Shown here: positions 19,495-27,479 of the stretch, piece by piece | How positions within the stretch are numbered: position 1 is the stretch's first letter | Layout: each line of letters starts with the position of its first letter | DNA from: Bog-756 sp963753905 | GTDB lineage: Bacteria; Actinomycetota; Acidimicrobiia; Acidimicrobiales; RAAP-2 | Reading direction: 5' to 3' | NCBI GenBank assembly: GCA_963753905.1 | Contig: CAVWDZ010000001.1 | Coordinates: 2,542,001 to 2,606,000, forward strand | Length of the DNA: 64,000 nt | Notes under the pieces: generated by a model | Seen by the model: only the letters and a program-made list of their open reading frames with translations | What the model was told of the DNA's origin: nothing | The model's database searches: none | Position numbers and translations under genes: made by a program

Positions 19495-20900
19495 GCACGC
19501 CCCGCACCCTGTCCGAGAAGGTCTGGGGCCGACATGTCGTACGGTCGGGAGGCGCGGAAGAACCGGACATCCTCTTCATCGACCTCCACCTGATCCACGA
19601 GGTCACCTCCCCGCAGGCATTCGAGGGCCTTCGCCTGGCCGGCCGCAGCGTCCACCGCCCGGACCTGACCATCGCGACGGCCGATCACAACGTGCCGACC
19701 ACCGATCTCGACCGCCCCGTGGCCGATCCGATCTCGGCCAAACAGCTGGCCGTCCTGGCCGCCAACTGCGCCGAGTTCGGTATCACCTGCTATCCGATGG
19801 GCGACGACAACCAGGGAATCGTCCACATCATCGGTCCGGAACAGGGCCTCACCCAGCCCGGCATGACCATCGTCTGCGGCGACAGCCACACGTCGACCCA
19901 CGGCGCCTTCGGCGGGCTGGCCTTCGGGATCGGCACCAGCGAGGTCGAGCATGTCCTGGCCACCCAGACCCTTCCCCAGCGCCGGCCGGCGTCGATGGCC
20001 GTCGATGTCGACGGCGACCTGCCGCCCGGTGTCACCGCGAAGGACTTGATCCTGGCCATCATCGGTCTGATCGGGGTCGGGGGAGGCAACGGTCACGTGA
20101 TCGAGTACCGCGGACCGGCGGTCCGTGCCCTCTCGATGGAGGGCCGGATGACCGTCTGCAACATGTCCATCGAGGCAGGCGCGCGCGCCGGCATGGTCGC
20201 CCCCGACGACACGACCTTCCGCTACCTCGAGGGACGCGACCATGCTCCGAAGGGGGCAGCCTGGGAGGCCGCGCTCGACGTCTGGCAATCGCTCCAGACC
20301 GACGACGAGGCCACCTTCGACCGCGCAGTCCGGCTCGACGCCACCACGCTCGCACCGTTCGTCTCCTGGGGCACCAACCCGTCCCAGGTGGTCACCATCG
20401 ACGGGATCGTCCCCGATCCCGGTGCGTACGACGACGAACACGAGGCGGAACAAGTCGACCGGGCTCTCGGGTACATGGGGCTGACCGCCGGCACGCCGAT
20501 GCGCGACATCGCGGTCGACACGGTGTTCATCGGCTCGTGCACCAACAGCCGGATCGAGGACCTCCGCGCCGCAGCGGAGGTGCTCCGCGGTCGCTCGGTG
20601 TCCCCCGGGATGCGGGCGCTGGTCGTGCCCGGCTCGCACCGGGTCAAGATCCAAGCCGAGGAGGAGGGGCTCGACGCGGTCTTCACCGCGGCCGGGTTCG
20701 AATGGCGCCAACCGGGCTGCTCGATGTGCCTGGCCATGAATCCCGACAAGCTGGCACCGGGCGAGCGGGCAGCGTCCACCTCGAACCGCAACTTCGAGGG
20801 ACGGCAGGGGCGGGGCGGCCGCACCCACCTGGTCTCACCGGCGGTTGCGGCGGCCACTGCGGTGGCCGGACACTTCGCTGCACCGACGGACCTCGACTGA
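19491..20900 (+). CDS. leuC: 3-isopropylmalate dehydratase large subunit
   Basis: With LeuD, isomerises 2-isopropylmalate to 3-isopropylmalate in leucine synthesis. It is an aconitase-family [4Fe-4S] enzyme of 469 residues. Cluster-ligating Cys are visible in VFIGSCTNSRIEDL and in GCSMCLAMNPDKL, and substrate-loop motifs DLHLIHEVTSPQAFEGL, TIATADHNVPT and CGDSHTSTHGAFG are intact. The GTG start overlaps the greA stop by 4 bp, and the stop overlaps leuD by 1 bp, which implies translational coupling. Confidence 0.97.
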   Translation: MSTPRTLSEKVWGRHVVRSGGAEEPDILFIDLHLIHEVTSPQAFEGLRLAGRSVHRPDLTIATADHNVPTTDLDRPVADPISAKQLAVLAANCAEFGITCYPMGDDNQGIVHIIGPEQGLTQPGMTIVCGDSHTSTHGAFGGLAFGIGTSEVEHVLATQTLPQRRPASMAVDVDGDLPPGVTAKDLILAIIGLIGVGGGNGHVIEYRGPAVRALSMEGRMTVCNMSIEAGARAGMVAPDDTTFRYLEGRDHAPKGAAWEAALDVWQSLQTDDEATFDRAVRLDATTLAPFVSWGTNPSQVVTIDGIVPDPGAYDDEHEAEQVDRALGYMGLTAGTPMRDIAVDTVFIGSCTNSRIEDLRAAAEVLRGRSVSPGMRALVVPGSHRVKIQAEEEGLDAVFTAAGFEWRQPGCSMCLAMNPDKLAPGERAASTSNRNFEGRQGRGGRTHLVSPAVAAATAVAGHFAAPTDLD

Positions 20901-21493
20901 TGCGCGCCGTGCGGCTGCTGACCGGAAGGGCGGTGCCGCTCGACCGCTCGGATGTGGACACCGACCAGATCATCCCGTCCGACTGGCTCAAGCGGGTCGA
21001 GCGGACCGGGTTCGGAGCCGGCCTCTTCGCCGAGTGGCGTGACGACCGAGATTTCGTACTCAACCAGGAGGAATTCGTCGGGGCCACGATCCTGGTGGCC
21101 GGGCCCGATTTCGGCATCGGCTCCTCACGCGAACATGCGGTCTGGGCACTCCAGGACTACGGCTTCGATGCCGTGGTATCCCCCCGATTCGGTGACATCT
21201 TCCGCAACAACTGCACCAAAGCTGGACTGGTGCCCGTGCAGCTGGACGAGCACACAGGCCGGCTGCTGCTCGACGCGGTGATGGTCGAGCCGACCACGGA
21301 GATCACCATCGACATCGAGCGGGGCACGCTCGAAGCGCCGTCCGCGGGGATCGAGACCACGTTCCCGCTGGACGAGTTCACGCGTGCCCGATTGCTCAAC
21401 GGGTGGGACGACATCGGCCTCACCCTGCGCTACGAATCGGACATCGAGGCCTACGAGGCCCAGCGCCCTATCTGGTTGCCCACAACCCGTTGA
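20900..21493 (+). CDS. leuD: 3-isopropylmalate dehydratase small subunit
   Basis: The swivel-domain partner of LeuC. It has 197 residues with DVDTDQIIPSDWLK near the N-terminus and the signature GPDFGIGSSREHAVWALQDYG, followed by RFGDIFRNNCTKAGLVPV, as in all LeuD proteins. It overlaps leuC by one base and ends the operon. A hairpin lies about 120 bp downstream. Confidence 0.97.
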   Translation: MRAVRLLTGRAVPLDRSDVDTDQIIPSDWLKRVERTGFGAGLFAEWRDDRDFVLNQEEFVGATILVAGPDFGIGSSREHAVWALQDYGFDAVVSPRFGDIFRNNCTKAGLVPVQLDEHTGRLLLDAVMVEPTTEITIDIERGTLEAPSAGIETTFPLDEFTRARLLNGWDDIGLTLRYESDIEAYEAQRPIWLPTTR

Positions 21494-21612
21494 GTCGCAG
21501 GTCGGCGGCCAGAGCCGGTCAGGCCGCCAGCCGAGAGCCCGCCGGGTCCCCGGCGCCGACTACCACGAGGGGCAGGGGGGCAGCCAGCGTCGGGGGACCC
21601 GGTGGAAGGTGA

Positions 21613-21641
21613 GTTGCGGAGCGGTTACCGCTCCCCGCAAC
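21613..21641 (+). terminator. Hairpin downstream of leuD
   Basis: GTTGCGG then AGCGG pair with CCGCT and CCGCAAC around a TTA loop, with a 2-nt bulge on the 3' side, giving a 12-bp stem. There is no U-tract after it, so intrinsic termination is only a candidate role. It is the first strong structure after the greA-leuCD operon. Confidence 0.45.
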
Positions 21642-21964
21642 TTCGAACGTATGCCATGTGAACGGCGACGGTGATGAGCAGCTGGCACGATCCACCGCCA
21701 TTGGGGACCACGGTACACGACCCGCCCGCGTCTGGCGCGGATCGGAAGTACTGCCGATGAAGAGTCGGTGCCACGCCCTCTGCACTACGACTGTTCCCCC
21801 CATCTCGCCCGCCGACGACGCGCATCTTTCCGGAGTTTCCGCCTTGTCCCACGAAGCCCCCCGGTCTGTGTCGCACTCGGTGCTCCCGGGTCATCGTAGG
21901 GCCGACCGGTCACCGGGTCAATCGGTTTTACAGGGGATCCCTGTAGGGAATCTCAGGTACCTTC

Positions 21965-22006
21965 CTCCGTGGTCGAGCCCCGACCACGGAGCGTGATCCG
22001 TGGTCG
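21965..22006. other. Two mutually exclusive hairpins sharing one arm
   Basis: CTCCGTGGTCG (21965-21975) pairs perfectly over 11 bp with CGACCACGGAG (21981-21991) around a 5-nt loop. The same CGACCACGG arm can instead pair with a second CCGTGGTCG at 21998-22006 over 9 bp. Only one of the two can form at a time, as in attenuators and riboswitch expression platforms, but no downstream gene or known aptamer was identified. Confidence 0.5.
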
Positions 22007-22216
22007 CCCTCCCACCGCGTCCTCGGCACGGCGGATCGATCGCGGCAACCGGGTCGTGGTGGTCCGCCGCCCTCTTCGGAGCCGCTTCCTGCTGGGCTCG
22101 CGGCAGCGAGCTCGGGGACGACAGTGGCAACCATCATCACCAAGCGGCAAGCACGGTTGCGGAGTGGCAACCACCGTTGCGCATCTGTCCCGGGCATCCC
22201 TTGCCCGCAGGGACGC

Positions 22217-22249
22217 AGAGGAGGGTCCGGCTGAGCCGGACCCTCCTCT
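22217..22249. terminator. Strong 15-bp terminator hairpin
   Basis: AGAGGAGGGTCCGGC (22217-22231) and GCCGGACCCTCCTCT (22235-22249) form a perfect 15-bp stem with a 3-nt loop. A second small hairpin, GGCACC-CGAG-GGTGCC, follows at once. It lies about 70 bp beyond the end of the minus-strand PstS-like gene and faces leuD on the other side, so it probably ends transcription from both directions. Confidence 0.7.
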
Positions 22250-22318
22250 CGTCGGCACCCGAGGGTGCCTATGCCTAGTGCGTGTTACTGCATGGTGCTG
22301 CGTGTTACCGAGCCTGGG

Positions 22319-23814
22319 TCAGCCGTTCGTGTCGAGGCAGAAGCCCTTCGGATTGGTCGACGTGTAGCTCGGGTCCACCAACTGGAAGTTGGAGTCCGTA
22401 AGCGGGACCGTCGTGGTCAAGCGCACCCTGACTGAAGGGGTGGGCTCGACGACGTGTCGATCGGGAAGAACCCGTTCGCAGTGATGGCGGATTCGATCTC
22501 GGTCCGGTAGTTCACACCGGTCAGGGGATCGATGTCCATTACCGTTTGCTTCTTGCAAAGGAAGCCGTCCTCACCGATCGCATTCAGCGCAGCCTGGCTC
22601 ACGATCCCATTGGTGCCGGTGGCCGTGTTGTTGTACACGTTCGCCAGGTACCGGATGATCGGGAAGTTGCCCGGGATGCCCCCGCCGGTGCCCTGGATGC
22701 TGGTCTTGGAGGCGGTGACTGAGTTGACCTCGCCTACCGCCGTCTTGTACTTGTTGGCGCCAATGGTGGTGCCGGGGCAGAAGTTCGTCGGGCACTGCGC
22801 GGTGTACTTCCCGAAGGAGTAGAAGTAGAGGGCCGCAGCCTTGTTGGTGTTGACGGTGTTCGTGACGAAGTCATCGTTGTACCAAACGCTCGACGCGTTC
22901 ACGATCGAGGAGACCTCGTTCTCGAACAGTCCGATGTGAGACAGGTTGGCGGCCGTCTTCTGCGCCGGGGTCCCGCAGGATCCGACGGCGCCACCCGGGC
23001 CGAACGTCTCGTCGTTGAGACAGGCCGGTGTATCGGTGCCGAGGGTGACGAACTGCTTCCACGTCCCCTCGGTGCCCGATCCGGTCTGTGCCATGTAGCA
23101 GTCGATGTGGAGGCCTTCGAGGATGGTCTTGTTGCTCGCGGCACTCGCCTCGGTCGGGTTGAGGCAATACCACACCATCGTCAGCGTGCCACCACCCGGC
23201 TTGGGACAGGTGAGGGTATCGGCGTAGGCCTCCTGTAGCGCGGTGAGGGTGATGTTGTTGATCGTCGTCGTCGGCGCATCAGCCAACGTCGACCCGGCAC
23301 CCGTACCGCCGTCCACGAAGTGGGTCCAGGGAACTCCGTCGATGCCCCATGAGATGACGTTCTGCGCAGAGGTCGCGTGGATCGCCGCCGGGACATTGCT
23401 CGAGGCCCGTGCGTAGGATTCGAAGATTGACCCGGCGGTGTACAGCTCCTTCACGCCCTGACCGGAGCCGACGGCTGCAAGCTGAGTCTCGTCGTCGTTG
23501 TAGGGGTTCTCCTTCGCGGCCTGCGAGCCGTCCTCGCCGGGCTGGTTGACCGTCGTGCCGGTCGCGTAGGGGATGGCACACGAACCGTCGAACGGGTGGG
23601 TGTTACCAGCCAGGTCGCACCCGGGGGACTGGTCGAACAGTGTGCTCAACGTGCTCATCGCGTAGTACGTGGTATTGGATCCACTCGCAGGGAGCACGCT
23701 CTGCGTGACTGCACCTGCAGTACCTCCTGCGAAAGCCAGTGACATCCCGGATAGCCCGAGGGCGACAGTGGCCATCGCCACTCCCCTCCGGCGCGTGAAC
23801 AGCTTCTGAAACAT
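22319..23814 (-). CDS. Secreted PstS-like substrate-binding protein, apparent frameshift near the C-terminus
   Basis: An exported protein with a basic start and signal peptide (TRRRGVAMATVALGLSG, cleavage likely after AGA). Its body resembles periplasmic phosphate-binding proteins: SGSNTTYYAMSTLSTLF at the start, AAVGSGQGVKELYTAG, then an IRYLANVYNN...GIVSQAALNAIGEDGFLC C-terminal part. Eight or more Cys suggest disulphides. The open frame stops at 22417 after SPPLQSGCA. A natural-looking tail (LTTTVPLTDSNFQLVDPSY, ending GFCLDTNG at 22319) continues in another frame and joins if one T is added near 22419. GAGGAG 7 nt before ATG 23814 sets the start. The ligand is inferred to be phosphate from the neighbouring pst genes. 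It is about 230 bp downstream of the sortase-like gene. Confidence 0.72.
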
Positions 23815-24042
23815 GGGGGTTCTCCTCTGTAGTGGCTTGGGACGGAGGGATTGCCCTCGGCACTCGCCTGACAACCGCCTCCACCGACACGATAGGAAAC
23901 CGAGGTAATCGCAGCGTCACGGATGGGTGCTGCTTGAATGAACTCTTGGTGACGCTCAGGCCCGTACGGACGCAATACGCAGCGCACTCCGCGCCACGCG
24001 TGACGCTTGGTCAACGGTTGATCGGCGACCGTCGATGCGTTG

Positions 24043-25050
24043 TCAGTAGGTCGCCGGGAGGGCCCGGGCGAGGCTTTCGCAGGCAAATAGCCCACAGGCG
24101 ATGACCACCGGGGCGGCCAACAGGTAGACCAGAGCCGGTCGCCGCCATCGCCACGCCACGATGCCCGCACCCACGAGCACGACCAGGGTGAGGAGCGACC
24201 AGAGGATCGTGAGCCCCCCGGCTGCCGGGTCCCCGGCCAGACCGAGCTCGTACTCGGGGAGGGCCGCCGTGCTACCGGGAACCGCGATCGGAGCTCCCAC
24301 CAATTTCCCGACCACAGCGAGCCGTCCGCTCGTCACCAGGCTCGAGTCCGAGGAGATCAGGGTGATCCTGTCGTCCGTTGACGGGGTGACCACGTCGCGC
24401 TGGCCCGAGGTGACCGTGAAGACCCGGGTGACCTTGTAGGTGAACGAGCCGACTCCGTCCACCACGCGGATCCGGTCACCGCGGCGAAGCTGCGCGAGCG
24501 GCCCGAAGGGGGCGCCGAACGTGACCCTGCGGGCGGCGATCACCGCGTTGCCCACGGTGCCGGGGATGGCCGTCCCTGGCATGTGACCCGGACCGTTCAT
24601 GAGGTCGGCAGCGCTGGTCCCTTCGACCACCACCTGATGCAGGCGGATCGCGGGGATCTCCAGGACCGCGACCGCCGAACCCTCCGCTGGTGTCCGGCCC
24701 GCCACCAGGCTGTAGACGGTCAAGGGCTGTCCGACGAGGGACTGGGTGAGGCGCTGCTGGTCCCGGGCCGCGGTCAGGGGGGTGAAGGCGAAGAGGTAGA
24801 CGAGGAAGACCACGATGAGCGCGCCGATCCCGGTGATGGCCAGCCCCGCCAGGCGCCGGTAGGGAAGGTCCGGGAGGCGGTGGGCCGAGCGGGCCCGCTC
24901 ATCGGGATCCGCCTGTTCCTGGTGATCCGGGGTGTCTGCTCGTCGCGGCGAAGTCGCGCCACCCTCTGTGCGATCGACGAGCACTCCGTGTCCGATCCGG
25001 TCAGCCTGCTCGATCTCGCGGGAAACGGAAGGAGCCTGGGTCTCGGTCAC
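24043..25050 (-). CDS. Sortase-family membrane protein lacking the catalytic His and Cys
   Basis: A 335-residue protein with a membrane helix near residues 68-90, a sortase-fold domain (about 128-255) and two more hydrophobic segments at the C-terminus (about 280-300 and 306-324). It aligns with class E-type sortases through LEIPAIRLHQVVVEGTS, GPGHMPGTAIPGTVGNAVI, VTFGAPFGPLAQLRRGDRI and RLAVVGKLVGAP. Where active enzymes have His (VIAGHR) this has IAARR, so His is Arg174. Where they have the nucleophile Cys (TLTTC) it has TLISS, so Cys is Ser234. The Arg at 243 is kept. It should not be able to transpeptidate; a binding or scaffold role is possible. Its start overlaps the upstream PstS-like gene by 4 bp. 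Confidence 0.78.
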   Translation of the reverse strand: MTETQAPSVSREIEQADRIGHGVLVDRTEGGATSPRRADTPDHQEQADPDERARSAHRLPDLPYRRLAGLAITGIGALIVVFLVYLFAFTPLTAARDQQRLTQSLVGQPLTVYSLVAGRTPAEGSAVAVLEIPAIRLHQVVVEGTSAADLMNGPGHMPGTAIPGTVGNAVIAARRVTFGAPFGPLAQLRRGDRIRVVDGVGSFTYKVTRVFTVTSGQRDVVTPSTDDRITLISSDSSLVTSGRLAVVGKLVGAPIAVPGSTAALPEYELGLAGDPAAGGLTILWSLLTLVVLVGAGIVAWRWRRPALVYLLAAPVVIACGLFACESLARALPATY

Positions 25051-27479
25051 GGCGCCGCCCCTGGAGGCTCACCGGGAGCCTCTCCGACTACCTGCTCGCG
25101 TCGTCTCAGTCTCGTCAATCCCGGGGAGAAGAGGAGTAGTGGCCCGAAGATGAGACAAGCGATCGCGAGAATGACCAGGGTCGGCAGGAGGTAGCGGGCG
25201 GCTGCATCGAGGGCGACCAGGAGGAAGCCGGTCGACGTCCCAAGCCCACCGGGGCCACCGGTCCCGGAGTCACGAGGATGACTCCGACCTGCGGCCGCCG
25301 GGGACGACGTCGACAGGGGGAGCGAGCCCGACCCGGCCACTGCACCGGCGGTCGACGCGAACGGATTGGTCGAGCTGGTCGACGGGCTCTGGGTGGTTCC
25401 CCCCGATCCACCGGATCCGTTCGTGGACGACCCGCCTCCGGTCGACGGCGACGACGAGCCGGAGCCCGGCTCGGAGACGACGTCCTTTGCGATGTCGGCG
25501 AGCGCTGCCTGGTACAGCGCTGAGGGCAGTGGAGCGTAACCGTTCGGCAGAGGTATCGACCCTCCGCTGTGGGAGTAGGTCACGAGGTTGGTCAGCAAGT
25601 CCTTCACCTCGGCGGCCGTGGACGCCGGAAGCGGCGTCGTCGGGACCATCGCGTACGTGACGTCGGGCATCGGATACGCGTTCGCGGTGGGTCTCGTGTA
25701 GTCGACCTCGTAAGTTCCCACCGGGCACGACAGCGTTCCAGTGGGGCACGGGGTGAGATTTGCCAGCGCTGCTTCCAGGTTGGCGACTGTCGGGCTGACG
25801 AAGTTGCCAGCGGCGTTCTGCAGGCTGGCAGTGTAGAGCCCATAGAACGAGGCTTCGGAGGAGTCCATCACGCCGAACGCTGCGGCGGGATTGGTGCTGA
25901 AGAAGGGGACCGTGGACCCGCCGAAGGCGTAGCTCCGCATCGCCTTGGCCTGGAGTGCGGGGAGTTCGGACTCGCCGTAGGTCGCGATCCCCGAAGCGAT
26001 AGCTGGGAACGTCGAGTACGGCTGGCAGCTGGGAAAGATCCAGGTCGCCTTTTTGTCATTCGGAGGCGGCCAGATGTTGCTGCCCACAGGTGGCGTGGTG
26101 AAGGTCGTTCCGGCGGCGGTCGTGTCGTGGACCGTCGCCGAGACCGGGCTGCTCTTGCCGACCAGTTTGAAGCTGGCCGTATATGGCACGGTCGGTGCGT
26201 TGCAGAGCCAATTGGTGACCTGGTAGCTCGCCCCGTTGGGAACGTCGGAGTTGAACGCGCCGAACTGTTGTGGCATGTACACGCCGGGGCCGGACGCGGT
26301 CGGCGGATTCAACAGATCGAAGGCGCTGAAGTACTGCAGTTGGTTCTGCAACTCGGTCACGGGATCCGGTCCCATGCAGAGCACTAGCTCCTTGCACGGA
26401 AACGGAAGACGCGGGTAGTCCTCACCGTAGAAGGTCAACGGGTCGAGGGTACCCGAACCCGCTGCGGCGGAATAGTCGGTGCTGATGAGCCCGGCCACCA
26501 TGTTCGGGGTCAGGTCGTAGGTGGCCAAGGGGGTTGCCGTATCGCCCACCGTCTCGCCCGCCAGCATGCTCACGACCGTGGCCGAAGTCGCGATCGGGAT
26601 GTAGGCGAAGGGCCTCCCACCGAAGAGGGTCCCGGCTTGGCTGAGATCACCCGGGTTGTCGATGAACGCAAGGTTGGTGGTGCCGGAGTTGAAATCCTTG
26701 ACCACCAATCCATTTTCGTTCGTGGTGTTGAGTGCCACCGCTCCGTTCGTCCCGTTGCAGGTCGAGTCCACAGCAGCAGGTAGGAAGTGTTCGAGGCTGG
26801 AGGAGCTCTCGGTCTGGATCAATGGGTCCGTGGTGGGACAACCGGCCTCCTGGGCGGCGAAGGTCAGAGGGACGACCGCAGTGTTGGACGGAGTGGTGGG
26901 GGGACCATTGCCAACGCTGTTGCCGGTGCCCGCCTCTTTGGTGATCTCGATCACGCACGGGTCGGCGGTATTGTCGCAGAAGAAGCCAGGGCCGGCACCT
27001 TGGACGTTGGTGATGTCGTGCGAAGGCAGGGGCAAGTTTCCCTCACCCGACTGGTCGAAGAACACCGGGTAGGCAATCTCGGTCAGGTTCTGATGGGTCG
27101 CGTCGACAGTCACGGGAGTCTGGACCGGCGCCCACTCCTGCGATTCCCACGTCCCGACCAGGCATGAGGGATCGGATGGGGAGGTGTTGGTCGCACAGAG
27201 GGCGATGCGGATACTTCCGCCCGCATGGAAGTTGGTGGCCCGCACGAAGACGAACTCACCGTCGCTCAGACCGCTGGTGGGAGAGACGTCGACCGTGGGG
27301 CACGGTCCGCTCGTGCAGGGGATCACGGCTGTGCAGCCCCCGTTCCCGTCGCTCGTGCAGACCGGTGCCGCCCCGACCGCCGACGGACCGTGTCCGCTCG
27401 ACGCCGCGGTGGCACTGACCGCGGCGAGCACGGCCGCCGCCAGGGCCATGCAGAGACCGACGGTCAAGATCCGCCTCAA
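25047..27479 (-). CDS. Large secreted PstS-like protein with C-terminal membrane anchor
   Basis: About 810 residues. A signal peptide (LRRILTVGLCMALAAAVLA) is followed by a Cys-rich segment with VDVSPTSGLSDGEFVFV, which resembles the neocarzinostatin-type immunoglobulin fold. After that comes a long PstS-like region: GTTNLAFIDNPGDLSQAG, FAYIPIATSATVVSMLAGE, DLTPNMVAGLISTDYS and a YPMPDVTYAMVPTTPL...GYAPLPSALYQAAL ending. A Ser/Gly/Thr linker leads to a membrane helix near the C-terminus (YLLPTLVILAIACLIFGPLL) with a basic tail, so the binding domain should be tethered outside the cell. TTG 27479 overlaps the pstS stop and has GGAG upstream; no ATG or GTG fits better, although ATG 27449 is possible. 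Ligand inferred from context. Confidence 0.75.
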   Translation of the reverse strand: MRRILTVGLCMALAAAVLAAVSATAASSGHGPSAVGAAPVCTSDGNGGCTAVIPCTSGPCPTVDVSPTSGLSDGEFVFVRATNFHAGGSIRIALCATNTSPSDPSCLVGTWESQEWAPVQTPVTVDATHQNLTEIAYPVFFDQSGEGNLPLPSHDITNVQGAGPGFFCDNTADPCVIEITKEAGTGNSVGNGPPTTPSNTAVVPLTFAAQEAGCPTTDPLIQTESSSSLEHFLPAAVDSTCNGTNGAVALNTTNENGLVVKDFNSGTTNLAFIDNPGDLSQAGTLFGGRPFAYIPIATSATVVSMLAGETVGDTATPLATYDLTPNMVAGLISTDYSAAAGSGTLDPLTFYGEDYPRLPFPCKELVLCMGPDPVTELQNQLQYFSAFDLLNPPTASGPGVYMPQQFGAFNSDVPNGASYQVTNWLCNAPTVPYTASFKLVGKSSPVSATVHDTTAAGTTFTTPPVGSNIWPPPNDKKATWIFPSCQPYSTFPAIASGIATYGESELPALQAKAMRSYAFGGSTVPFFSTNPAAAFGVMDSSEASFYGLYTASLQNAAGNFVSPTVANLEAALANLTPCPTGTLSCPVGTYEVDYTRPTANAYPMPDVTYAMVPTTPLPASTAAEVKDLLTNLVTYSHSGGSIPLPNGYAPLPSALYQAALADIAKDVVSEPGSGSSSPSTGGGSSTNGSGGSGGTTQSPSTSSTNPFASTAGAVAGSGSLPLSTSSPAAAGRSHPRDSGTGGPGGLGTSTGFLLVALDAAARYLLPTLVILAIACLIFGPLLLFSPGLTRLRRREQVVGEAPGEPPGAAP

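Larger units (their letters stand above)
21494..22318. other. 825-bp intergenic stretch with several hairpins, no convincing gene
   Basis: This gap lies between the converging leuD and the third PstS-like gene. Short ORFs occur on both strands but none shows a family motif or a good start. What stands out is secondary structure: hairpins at 21613-21641, 21929-21945 (TACAGGGGATCCCTGTA core), 21965-22006 and 22217-22249, plus repeated GTGGCAACC words near 22125 and 22164. An expressed non-coding RNA or several terminators would both fit. Confidence 0.5.

Noticed and set aside
21658..21996. Possible 112-codon gene in the leuD-PstS gap
   Set aside because: No recognisable motif, it covers hairpin-forming sequence and its codon use looks random.
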